Source of the DNA: Calliphora vicina
Lineage: Eukaryota > Arthropoda > Insecta > Diptera > Calliphoridae
DNA: 64,000 nucleotides
Assembly: GCF_958450345.1 (NCBI RefSeq)
Contig: NW_027052658.1
Span: forward strand, 434,001 to 498,000
Reading direction: 5' to 3'
The notes below the pieces were generated by a model, which had not been told where the DNA came from, made no database searches, and saw nothing but the letters and a program-made list of their open reading frames with translations. Position numbers and translations under genes: made by a program. The stretch's first letter is position 1. Each line of letters begins with the position of its first letter. Positions 47,307 through 56,113 of this stretch are shown piece by piece.

Positions 47307-50150
47307 GTAAGGAAGTAAGAGAGTAAGGAAGTAAGAGAGTAAGAGAGTAAGAGAGTAAGAGAGTAAGAGAGTAAGAGAGTAAGAGAGTAAGAGAGTAAGA
47401 GAGTAAGAGAGTAAGAGAGTAAGAGAGTAAGAGAGTAAGAGAGTAAGAGAGTAAGAGAGTAAGAGAGTAAGAGAGTAAGAGAGTAAGAGAGTAAGAGAGT
47501 AAGAGAGTAAGAGAGTAAGAGAGTAAGAGAGTAAGAGAGTAAGAGAGTAAGAGAGTAAGAGAGTAAGAGAGTAAGAGAGTAAGAGAGTAAGAGAGTAAGA
47601 GAGTAAGAGAGTAAGAGAGTAAGAGAGTAAGAGAGTAAGAGAGTAAGAGAGTAAGAGAGTAAGAGAGTAAGAGAGTAAGAGAGTAAGAGAGTAAGAGAGT
47701 AAGAGAGTAAGAGAGTAAGAGAGTAAGAGAGTAAGAGAGTAAGAGAGTAAGAGAGTAAGAGAGTAAGAGAGTAAGAGAGTAAGAGAGTAAGAGAGTAAGA
47801 GAGTAAGAGAGTAAGAGAGTAAGAGAGTAAGAGAGTAAGAGAGTAAGAGAGTAAGAGAGTAAGAGAGTAAGAGAGTAAGACAGTAAGACAGTAAGAGAGT
47901 AAGAGAGTAAGAGAGTAAGAGAGTAAGAGAGTAAGAGAGTAAGAGAGTAAGAGAGTAAGAGAGTAAGAGAGTAAGAGAGTAAGAGAGTAAGAGAGTAAGA
48001 GAGTAAGAGAGTAAGAGAGTAAGAGAGTAAGAGAGTAAGAGAGTAAGAGAGTAAGAGAGTAAGAGAGTAAGAGAGTAAGAGAGTAAGAGGGTAAGAGAGT
48101 AAGAGGGTAAGAGAGTAAGAGAGTAAGAGAGTAAGAGAGTAAGAGAGTAAGAGAGTAAGAGAGTAAGAGAGTAAGAGAGTAAGAGAGTAAGAGAGTAAGA
48201 GAGTAAGAGAGTAAGAGAGTAAGAGAGTAAGAGAGTAAGAGAGTAAGAGAGTAAGAGAGTAAGAGAGTCAGAGAGTCAGAGAGTAAGAGAGTAAAAGAGT
48301 AAAAGAGTAAGAGAGTAAGAGAGTAAGAGAGTAAGAGAGTAAGAGAGTAAGAGAGTAAGAGAGTAAGAGAGTAAGAGAGTAAGAGAGTAAGAGAGTAAGA
48401 GAGTAAGAGAGTAAGAGAGTAAGAGAGTAAGAGAGTAAGAGAGTAAGAGAGTAAGAGAGTAAGAGAGTAAGAGAGTAAGAGAGTAAGAGAGTAAGAGAGT
48501 AAGAGAGTAAGAGAGTAAGAGAGTAAGACAGTAAGACAGTAAGACAGTAAGAGAGTAAGAGAGTAAGAGGGTAAGAGGGTAAGAGAGTAAGAGAGTAAGA
48601 GAGTAAGAGAGTAAGAGAGTAAGAGAGTAAGAGAGTAAGAGAGTAAGAGAGTAAGAGAGTAAGAGAGTAAGAGAGTAAGAGAGTAAGAGAGTAAGAGAGT
48701 AAGAGAGTAAGAGAGTAAGAGAGTAAGAGAGTAAGAGAGTAAGAGAGTAAGAGAGTAAGAGAGTAAGAGAGTAAGAGAGTAAGAGAGTAAGGAAGTAAGA
48801 GAGTAAGGAAGTAAGAGAGTAAGAGAGTAAGAGAGTAAGAGAGTAAGAGAGTAAGAGAGTAAGAGAGTAAGAGAGTAAGAGAGTAAGAGAGTAAGAGAGT
48901 AAGAGAGTAAGAGAGTAAGAGAGTAAGAGAGTAAGAGAGTAAGAGAGTAAGAGAGTAAGAGAGTAAGAGAGTAAGAGAGTAAGAGAGTAAGAGAGTAAGA
49001 GAGTAAGAGAGTAAGAGAGTAAGAGAGTAAGAGAGTAAGAGAGTAAGAGAGTAAGAGAGTAAGAGAGTAAGAGAGTAAGAGAGTAAGAGAGTAAGAGAGT
49101 AAGAGAGTAAGAGAGTAAGAGAGTAAGAGAGTAAGAGAGTAAGAGAGTAAGAGAGTAAGAGAGTAAGAGAGTAAGAGAGTAAGAGAGTAAGAGAGTAAGA
49201 GAGTAAGAGAGTAAGAGAGTAAGAGAGTAAGAGAGTAAGAGAGTAAGAGAGTAAGACAGTAAGACAGTAAGAGAGTAAGAGAGTAAGAGAGTAAGAGAGT
49301 AAGAGAGTAAGAGAGTAAGAGAGTAAGAGAGTAAGAGAGTAAGAGAGTAAGAGAGTAAGAGAGTAAGAGAGTAAGAGAGTAAGAGAGTAAGAGAGTAAGA
49401 GAGTAAGAGAGTAAGAGAGTAAGAGAGTAAGAGAGTAAGAGAGTAAGAGAGTAAGAGGGTAAGAGAGTAAGAGGGTAAGAGAGTAAGAGAGTAAGAGAGT
49501 AAGAGAGTAAGAGAGTAAGAGAGTAAGAGAGTAAGAGAGTAAGAGAGTAAGAGAGTAAGAGAGTAAGAGAGTAAGAGAGTAAGAGAGTAAGAGAGTAAGA
49601 GAGTAAGAGAGTAAGAGAGTAAGAGAGTCAGAGAGTCAGAGAGTAAGAGAGTAAAAGAGTAAAAGAGTAAGAGAGTAAGAGAGTAAGAGAGTAAGAGAGT
49701 AAGAGAGTAAGAGAGTAAGAGAGTAAGAGAGTAAGAGAGTAAGAGAGTAAGAGAGTAAGAGAGTAAGAGAGTAAGAGAGTAAGAGAGTAAGAGAGTAAGA
49801 GAGTAAGAGAGTAAGAGAGTAAGAGAGTAAGAGAGTAAGAGAGTAAGAGAGTAAGAGAGTAAGAGAGTAAGAGAGTAAGAGAGTAAGAGAGTAAGAGAGT
49901 AAGAGAGTAAGAGAGTAAGACAGTAAGACAGTAAGAGAGTAAGAGAGTAAGAGGGTAAGAGGGTAAGAGAGTAAGAGAGTAAGAGAGTAAGAGAGTAAGA
50001 GAGTAAGAGAGTAAGAGAGTAAGAGAGTAAGAGAGTAAGAGAGTAAGAGAGTAAGAGAGTAAGAGAGTAAGAGAGTAAGAGAGTAAGAGAGTAAGAGAGT
50101 AAGAGAGTAAGAGAGTAAGAGAGTAAGAGAGTAAGAGAGTAAGAGAGTAA
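47307..50150. repeat. Internal tandem duplication of about 1.4 kb in the second satellite unit
   Basis: Markers found once in the first unit occur twice here. Doublet GTAAGACA is at 47875 and 49251 (1376 bp apart), a GTAAGAGG pair at 48083 and 49451 (1368), the GTCAGAGA doublet at 48267 and 49627 (1360), and adjacent GTAAGAGG units at 48563 and 49947 (1384). GTAAGGAA pairs are at 47307 and 48787 (1480). All distances are multiples of 8, so the duplication kept the unit phase, with single-unit slips afterwards. The outer limits are approximate because the ends lie in plain GTAAGAGA. Confidence 0.85.
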
Positions 50151-51290
50151 GAGAGTAAGAGAGTAAGAGAGTAAGAGAGTAAGAGAGTAAGAGAGTAAGA
50201 GAGTAAGAGAGTAAGAGAGTAAGAGAGTAAGAGAGTAAGAGAGTAAGAGAGTAAGAGAGTAAGAGAGTAAGAGAGTAAGAGAGTAAGAGAGTAAGAGAGT
50301 AAGAGAGTAAGAGAGTAAGAGAGTAAGAGAGTAAGAGAGTAAGAGAGTAAGAGAGTAAGAGAGTAAGAGAGTAAGAGAGTAAGAGAGTAAGAGAGTAAGA
50401 GAGTAAGAGAGTAAGAGAGTAAGAGAGTAAGAGAGTAAGAGAGTAAGAGAGTAAGAGAGTAAGAGAGTAAGAGAGTAAGAGAGTAAGAGAGTAAGAGAGT
50501 AAGAGAGTAAGAGAGTAAGAGAGTAAGAGAGTAAGAGAGTAAGAGAGTAAGAGAGTAAGAGAGTAAGAGAGTAAGAGAGGAAGAGAGTAAGAGAGTAAGA
50601 GAGTAAGAGAGTAAGAGAGTAAGAGAGTAAGATAGTAAGAGAGTAAGAGAGCAAGAGAGCAAGAGAGTAAGACAGTAAGACAGTAAGAGAGTAAGAGGGT
50701 AAGAGAGTAAGAGAGTAAGAGAGTAAGAGAGCAAGAGAGTAAGAGGGTAAGAGAGTAAGAGAGTAAGAGAGTAAGAGAGTAAGAGAGTAAGAAAGTAAGA
50801 GAGTAAGAGAGTAAGAGAGTAAGAGAGTAAGAGAGTAAGAGAGTAAGAGAGTAAGAGAGTAAGAGAGTAAGAGAGTAAGAGAGTAAGAGAGTAAGAGAGT
50901 AAGAGAGTAAGAGAGTAAGAGAGTAAGAGAGTAAGAGAGTAAGAGAGTAAGAGAGTAAGAGAGTAAGAGAGTAAGAGAGTAAGAGAGTAAGAGAGTAAGA
51001 GAGTAAGAGAGTAAGAGAGTAAGAGAGTAAGAGAGTAAGAGAGTAAGAGAGTAAGAGAGTAAGAGAGTAAGAGAGTAAGAGAGTAAGAGAGTAAGAGAGT
51101 AAGAGAGTAAGAGAGTAAGAGAGTAAGAGAGTAAGAGAGTAAGAGAGTAAGAGAGTAAGAGAGTAAGAGAGTAAGAGAGTAAGAGAGTAAGAGAGTAAGA
51201 GAGTAAGAGAGTAAGAGAGTAAGAGAGTAAGAGAGTAAGAGAGTAAGAGAGTAAGAGAGTAAGAGAGTAAGAGAGTAAGAGAGTAAGAGA

Positions 51291-51434
51291 GTAACCCCCA
51301 TTTTAAGACAGTAAGAGAGTAAGAGAGTAACCCCCATTTTAAGACAGTAAGAGAGTAAGAGAGTAACCCCCATTTTAAGACAGTAAGAGAGTAAGAGAGT
51401 AACCCCCATTTTAAGACAGTAAGAGAGTAAGAGA
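51291..51434. repeat. Four 36-bp cassette repeats next to LINE copy 2
   Basis: Cassettes start at 51291, 51327, 51363 and 51399 with the same 36-bp period as the cluster before copy 1. The stretch from the last cassette to the LINE is one 8-mer shorter here (40 rather than 48 bp after the shared 22 bp). Confidence 0.97.
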
Positions 51435-51460
51435 GTAAGAGAGTAAGAGAGTAAGAGAGT

Positions 51461-51725
51461 TATTTGTTATTTTCATTGTGAACGGACGTGTTACAGTTTC
51501 GCTCTAAGAAAAATCAAATTTACAGTTGTTAAAGTGAAATTTAATTTAAAAAAATTACACAATAAAATATATCCTTTTATTTCCAATCGATTGGTATAAA
51601 AAAACATAAAAAACTTCATACAAAATTAATTGCTTTTAATAAAATAAAAAGAAACTTTACTTAAATAAAATATTCTTAATATTTCTTTTCTGTTACCCAT
51701 AAAATATCGAAAAATAAACATAAAA
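51461..51725 (+). promoter_or_regulatory. LINE copy 2 5' UTR (putative internal promoter)
   Basis: No difference from the copy 1 5' UTR was seen on reading, including the CGGACGTG element near 51483-51490. The same caution about spacing applies. Confidence 0.5.
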
Positions 51726-52637
51726 ATGAGTTCTCTCTGCAACGAGTGTAAAAAATCTCTCCCAACTTCGGGCAACTTTGTCAAGTGCTTAAACTGCAAT
51801 TCAAACTACCACTTTTCCCCCTGTTCGTCGGTAAGCAAAACTACGTATGATAGTATGCATACTGATAGAAAAAACAACTGGAAGTGTCATATTTGCCGAA
51901 AAATAAAGTTACCAACCCCCGCTACCACCGTGGTTGACATCAACCTTCAGCAAACTAATGATACCACCAATAATAAACAACAACGTGATGCCGATGATGT
52001 AAAGGAAAGCGATGATAATGCAAAACGATTTAAAGATTATCTTTCTATCAATGCTTTAAACAATAATCTTTGCTCTGTAGAAACAGATATAACAGAAATA
52101 AAAACAACAATGCAAACATTGGCACAAAATATTGATATCTCTCACTTCCAAATAAAAGAAGAAATACAAAACGCACTAACAACTATCACAAGTACACTTG
52201 CTAATTTAGCCACACAGGTCAGCGACCTTCATAATAAAAACGATGAAAACAAGAAACTAATAAACGAAATGGACAAACGCATCAACAAACTAGAACAAGA
52301 GGCTATTGGTAAAAATATTGAAATAAACAATGTTCAAAATACACAGATAAATGCAACTGATGTTGTTAAAAAAATAGCTGACTCTCTCACTGTCGGTATT
52401 GAACCGAACGATATTGATACTGCTTATCGTATACCAAAAAAGGAGAATAAAATAATTGTAAAATTCTCTTCTATCAACAAAAAGAAAGAGTTGATGAGTA
52501 AAATACGCGCACATCGAGTTGATGCAAATGTACTAAGCGATGATACCAACAGCAACAATAATACCAACAACATAAATTACATATACATAAATGACGAATT
52601 AACCCCTACTAACCGCAGATTACTATGGCCAAAGTGA
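51726..52637 (+). CDS. LINE ORF1 protein (PHD-type zinc finger, coiled coil, C-terminal domain), copy 2
   Basis: 303 codons, identical to the copy 1 product except Leu132 (TTG, G at 52121) for Phe. The Cys4-His-Cys3 finger (residues 5-57), central coiled coil and RRLLW-ending C-terminal domain are all present. It stops at the same premature TGA (52635). A protein truncated here would lack the WKFVWVKN tail but could keep the finger and the oligomerisation region. There is no sign of purifying selection that can be judged from two recent copies. Confidence 0.9.
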   Translation: MSSLCNECKKSLPTSGNFVKCLNCNSNYHFSPCSSVSKTTYDSMHTDRKNNWKCHICRKIKLPTPATTVVDINLQQTNDTTNNKQQRDADDVKESDDNAKRFKDYLSINALNNNLCSVETDITEIKTTMQTLAQNIDISHFQIKEEIQNALTTITSTLANLATQVSDLHNKNDENKKLINEMDKRINKLEQEAIGKNIEINNVQNTQINATDVVKKIADSLTVGIEPNDIDTAYRIPKKENKIIVKFSSINKKKELMSKIRAHRVDANVLSDDTNSNNNTNNINYIYINDELTPTNRRLLWPK

Positions 52638-52727
52638 AAGCAAAAGGTTGTAATTGGAAATTTGTTTGGGTAAAAAATAATTATCAACAACGCTGCCGAC
52701 ATTGAGCTAATTACATCAGCAATTTAA
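52628..52727 (+). pseudogene. Frameshifted C-terminal tail of LINE ORF1, copy 2
   Basis: This is the counterpart of 42868-42967, with the same two frame changes: AKVKAKGCNWKFVWVKNN one base out of frame, then AADIELITSAI back in the ORF1 frame, ending at TAA 52725-52727. Confidence 0.8.
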
Positions 52728-52802
52728 TTTCAAATATTAAAAAACACAAATATATTACACAAAAACACAAATTTCTTTTCTTTTTTTTAAAAAAATAAAA
52801 TT

Positions 52803-52919
52803 ATGAACACACAAAAACAAACTCTTAATAACTTTAATCAAATAAATAAAACTTTCTTAAGTTATCCGTTGTCATTAATTTATATGAATATTCGCTCTTT
52901 ACAACTATACAACAAATAA
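52803..52919 (+). pseudogene. LINE ORF2 N-terminus (start of endonuclease), copy 2
   Basis: The ATG at 52803 opens the 38-codon N-terminal piece with the MNIRSL motif, then TAA. It has the same frame break as copy 1 before the rest of the endonuclease. Confidence 0.8.
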
Positions 52920-53707
52920 TAAATGAAATAAAAATAATAGTTTTGGTAGAAACAAATATCTCTGACGATGAGAACGACCTGTATAGGATTAATGGTTACA
53001 ACTCTATTTTTCTAAACCGAAAAGATGATAAAGGGAACAACAAGGGAGGTGGAGGTATCGCGGTGTATATTAGAGAATCTCTCACCTACACACCGATAAG
53101 TACACCAACCAACTCATTTGAATCTCTTCAAATAGATGTCAACATAAACAACAATATGCTTTCCCTTCTTGCAATTTACCGTCCCCCATCACTCAATGTA
53201 CGTTCTTTTATAACAGAGCTTGACCAAACAATAAATGCAGTATACAAAAAAAATGATATTCTAGTAGTGGGAGATATGAACATAGATATAAATAATGTAA
53301 ATATCACAACAACAAATTATCTCAACACGATAATGTCAAATGGCCTGCAATGCATGATAAATGAGAGTACACGTGAGGATGTAAACAAAAATACTAGCAC
53401 GTGCATTGACCATATGTTTATAAAAAAGCAACAATCAAGCTCTAATGCAGAGGCTTCAATTATAACAACAACGATTTCAGATCACTACTCTCTTTTTTGT
53501 AGTATGTATAAAGAAATGGAAAAAATACAGGGTTCGGAAACTAACAATTATCAGGGTTACAGTTTAAACAATATTAAAATAAATAAACTTATAAGTGAGA
53601 CTAACTGGAATCAAATAATAAAATTTCTGAAAAATTCGCCGAAATATATGAAAAATCTAAAAAAACTGTTGAAACCAAAAAACATTGAAAACAAAATGAG
53701 TGGATAA
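52850..53707 (+). pseudogene. LINE ORF2 endonuclease domain (AP-like), copy 2
   Basis: Same AP-like endonuclease as copy 1, with VETN, GDMNID, TCIDHMF and ISDHYS present and no amino-acid difference seen. It lacks an in-frame ATG at its natural start, and its last residues are out of frame with the RT linker. Confidence 0.88.
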
Positions 53708-53886
53708 GTTCAAATTTAATTAAAAAATGTGATATACGCGATAAACTTTACAAAAAATGGCTAAATAATCGAAACAATAAGGATTATGAAAATAACTATA
53801 AAAAATATCGAAATTTATTAAACAAAGAAATAAAATATGAAAAAGACAAATTCTACTGAAACAAATTTATAGAAAATCGAAATAAT
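53623..53886 (+). pseudogene. LINE ORF2 endonuclease-RT linker, copy 2
   Basis: Linker in the RT frame (EKFAEIYEKSKK, RDKLYKKW), interrupted by TGA at 53686-53688 and 53857-53859, the same positions as in copy 1. Confidence 0.8.
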
Positions 53887-54801
53887 ATGCGTGGTACGTG
53901 GCAACTTATAAATGAAATAGTTGGTAAAAAGAAAAACAATATTGATGAAACAATAATAAAAAATTACAAATATGATAATCTAAACACTATTATAAACAAT
54001 TTTGCTATAAATTTTAAGGACAATGTGCAAAAATTAATTCATAGCTGCAATATCCGAACAATAAACAATTTTGAACCAGCAATTCAAAATTCTATATACA
54101 TGGAAAACACAAATGAACAGGAAATCTTTAATATCTTAAGTAAACTAAACGTTAAAAAAGGAGCAGGGATTGACGGAATAAGACCTAAAGATATAAAAAA
54201 CAATGCTTACTTTTTGACACCAATAATCACAAAGCTTGTAAACTCCAGTCTAGAAAATGCGACTATTCCAAAATCTTTAAAAACTTCCATTATAAGGCCA
54301 ATTTACAAGAGTGGAGTCAAATCCGAATATAATAATTACAGACCTATTTCAATCCTACCTGTTCTAGAGAAAATACTTGAGGAAATTGTAATAAAAAGAT
54401 TAAACCATTTCCTAGAAAGGTATAAAATAATTAATAGAAACCAATTTGGATTTCAAAAAGGTAAAAATATCAACGGACTCTTAGGAAACTTTGCAAACTT
54501 TATCAATAAATGCTTAAGCAAACAAATGCACTGCCTGGTATTATTTATTGATTTTAGCAAAGCATTTGACACTCTATCTCACACCAAACTTGTCCAAATA
54601 TTAGAAAGAAATGGAATACGAGGTAATATTTTAAAATGGTTTAAAAGCTATCTCGATTGTAGATCGTATCGCATCAAAATCAATAACACTTTAAGTGAAG
54701 AGGTTTCAATTGATTATGGTGTCCCACAGGGTTCGAAACTTGGCCCAGTACTTTATATTCTATACGCAAATGACATGCTCAATGCTACGATACTGCTGTA
54801 G
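53887..54801 (+). pseudogene. LINE ORF2 reverse transcriptase, fingers and palm, copy 2
   Basis: RT blocks through motif A (FIDFSKAFD, Asp codon 54550-54552) and motif B (GVPQGSKLGP). It then carries the same NDMLNA/DTAVVV deletion that removes YADD, and the frame ends at TAG 54799. The lesion is therefore older than the duplication of the element. Confidence 0.9.
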
Positions 54802-55931
54802 TTGTTTCAAACAAAAACATTCACCTCGCCACTGAGATTATGCAAAATCAATTGAATGTAGCCACAAAATGGTGCCATGATAATGGACTAAACATAAACT
54901 CAAGAAAAACTAAAATAATGCATATTAAGCCCACACACTTTGAACAACACAACATCCAGCTAAAATTCCACGAACTAACATGCTTACATAACACCAACAA
55001 CCAGAACAATGATACTTGTACAACATATATTGAATTGGTTACATCATATAAATACCTGGGAGTATATGTTGATAATCATTTCAAATGGAATGTTCATGTA
55101 GAAAACCTTCAGAAAAAGCTTCGAAAATCAGCGTATATGATGTACAATTTAAGCAACTGTGCCACATATAGCGTACTAAGGCAGGCATATTTTTCAATGG
55201 TAGAATCATATATAAGGCATGGAATTGCAGCATGGGGAAGTGCAACACATTGCAGACTGTTACAGAGTACCCAGGATCGTATTTTAAAAATTCTTAAGAA
55301 TAATCACCGGTTCTCTCAAAAAAATCAAAACAACATCAGCAATAACAACAATCACAACTCAAACATCAACAACTTTAATAGTATCAACAACAACATCAGC
55401 AACAATAACATAAACAACATCAGCAACAACAGCCATAATATTAATATCAACAACAACATCGTCAACAGGAACATAAACAACAACACCAGAAGCAACAACA
55501 ACATCAGTAACAATAACATCAGCAGCAATAACAACATCAACAACATTAGCAACAACAACATCAGCAACAGCATACATAACGCAAACATCAACAACAACAC
55601 CAGCAACAACAACAACAACGTCAACACGTTTAACACAAATAATAACAACAACATCATCGATAATGCCAAAAAAAACATATACCGCATAACATTAACAATC
55701 GAATTTTATAACGACCCGAGGTTCCTTAAGCCAATTGATCGCCAATACAATACAAGACGTAGAGCAGAAGGACGTTTCAAGGTCGAACGTTTTTGCAACA
55801 ACTATGGAAAAAATTGTCTTGAAGTAGCTTTGCCAAACATTTTCAATAAATTGCCACTAAATCTTTTAAATATACTAAATGCCCACAAAAGGAAAAAACT
55901 TTTAAAAACATTTTTTGTCAGTTCACAATGA
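54789..55931 (+). pseudogene. LINE ORF2 C-terminal part (thumb, Asn-rich insert, C-terminal domain), copy 2
   Basis: Open from GAT 54789 (DTAVVVSN) to TGA 55929-55931; the ATG at 54840 is internal. The order is a motif D-type block (WCHDNGLNINSRKTKIM), thumb YKYLGVYVDNHFKW, and the downstream SYIRHGIAAWGSA and QDRILKILKNN blocks usual in CR1/Jockey-type LINEs. An Asn-rich insert of about 115 residues follows (roughly residues 161-278 from the ATG). Last come YNTRRRAEGRFKVERF and NYGKNCLEVALPNIFNKLP, the normal C-terminal block of this LINE group. The Asn-rich stretch keeps the frame open. This part exists only in copy 2. Confidence 0.87.
55322..55672 (+). repeat. AAC/ATC-rich trinucleotide repeat inside LINE ORF2
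   Basis: About 350 bp of imperfect AACAACATCAGC-type triplets encode mostly Asn with Ile and Ser (NNNISNNNI patterns). It sits between the thumb-associated QDRILKILKNN block and the C-terminal YNTR block, where related LINEs have only a short spacer. All changes are in multiples of three, so the ORF stays open. It looks like microsatellite expansion within a coding region. Confidence 0.85.
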
Positions 55932-56113
55932 ATGAATTATTGTAAATATTAAAAATCTTTCTCACTTAAATTAAAAATTGAATAAGTTTCAAAAACTTTT
56001 TATCATAATTTCCTGCAGACAAACCCATAGGGTTTCGCGGGTTTAGATTTAAGATATAATGTAAAATTAAATATTGAATAAAGATAAATATTGAATTTGA
56101 AAAAAAAAAAAAA
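55932..56113 (+). terminator. LINE copy 2 3' UTR, polyadenylation signal and poly(A) tail
   Basis: About 170 bp of AT-rich 3' UTR after the ORF2 stop, including ACCCATAGGGTTTCGCGGGT near 56024-56043. An AATAAA signal lies at 56077-56082, followed 17 bases later by a run of 14 A (56100-56113). The signal and tail show that the inserted copy derived from a polyadenylated transcript. Confidence 0.88.

Larger units (their letters stand above)
45394..51460. repeat. GTAAGAGA satellite between the LINE copies (downstream duplication unit)
   Basis: The array starts at the truncated end of LINE copy 1. After about 147 bp the GTAACACAG/GACGG marker reappears at 45541 (37189 in the first unit, offset 8352). 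It is followed by a GTAAGACA run, then cassettes at 45889 (CTACCA), 45941 (CCCACA), 47147 (CCACCA) and 47183 (TCCACA), GAGACCAAG at 47215, and finally the four-cassette cluster at 51291, in the same order as 37042-41700. The offset grows to 9760 at LINE copy 2, so this unit carries about 1.4 kb of extra 8-mers. Confidence 0.95.
51461..56113 (+). mobile_element. Non-LTR retrotransposon (LINE), copy 2, both ends present
   Basis: A 4.65-kb LINE on the + strand with 5' UTR, ORF1, broken ORF2, 3' UTR and a 14-base poly(A) tail (56100-56113). The 5' junction is the same as copy 1 (GAGAGT/TATTTG). The 3' flank resumes as GAGTAAGAGG. A target-site duplication cannot be read because both flanks are the same 8-mer array. 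Bases 51461-55153 match copy 1 at offset 9760 with two substitutions, and the last 960 bp exist only here. All ORF1 and ORF2 lesions of copy 1 are present. A poly(A) 3' end is typical of Jockey- and R1-like insect LINEs rather than CR1/L2, which end in short tandem repeats, while the PHD-bearing ORF1 is common in CR1/L2-like elements. The clade is left open. Confidence 0.95.

Noticed and set aside
55352..55687. Minus-strand Leu/Met- and Val-rich ORFs opposite the Asn-rich tract
   Set aside because: Mirror image of an AAC triplet repeat; low complexity only.
51461..56113. Sequence-specific LINE targeting this satellite (as for TRAS/SART or Waldo)
   Set aside because: Only one original insertion is evident, because copy 1 is a duplicate. 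A single event cannot show specificity, and the target-site duplication is unreadable in a tandem array.
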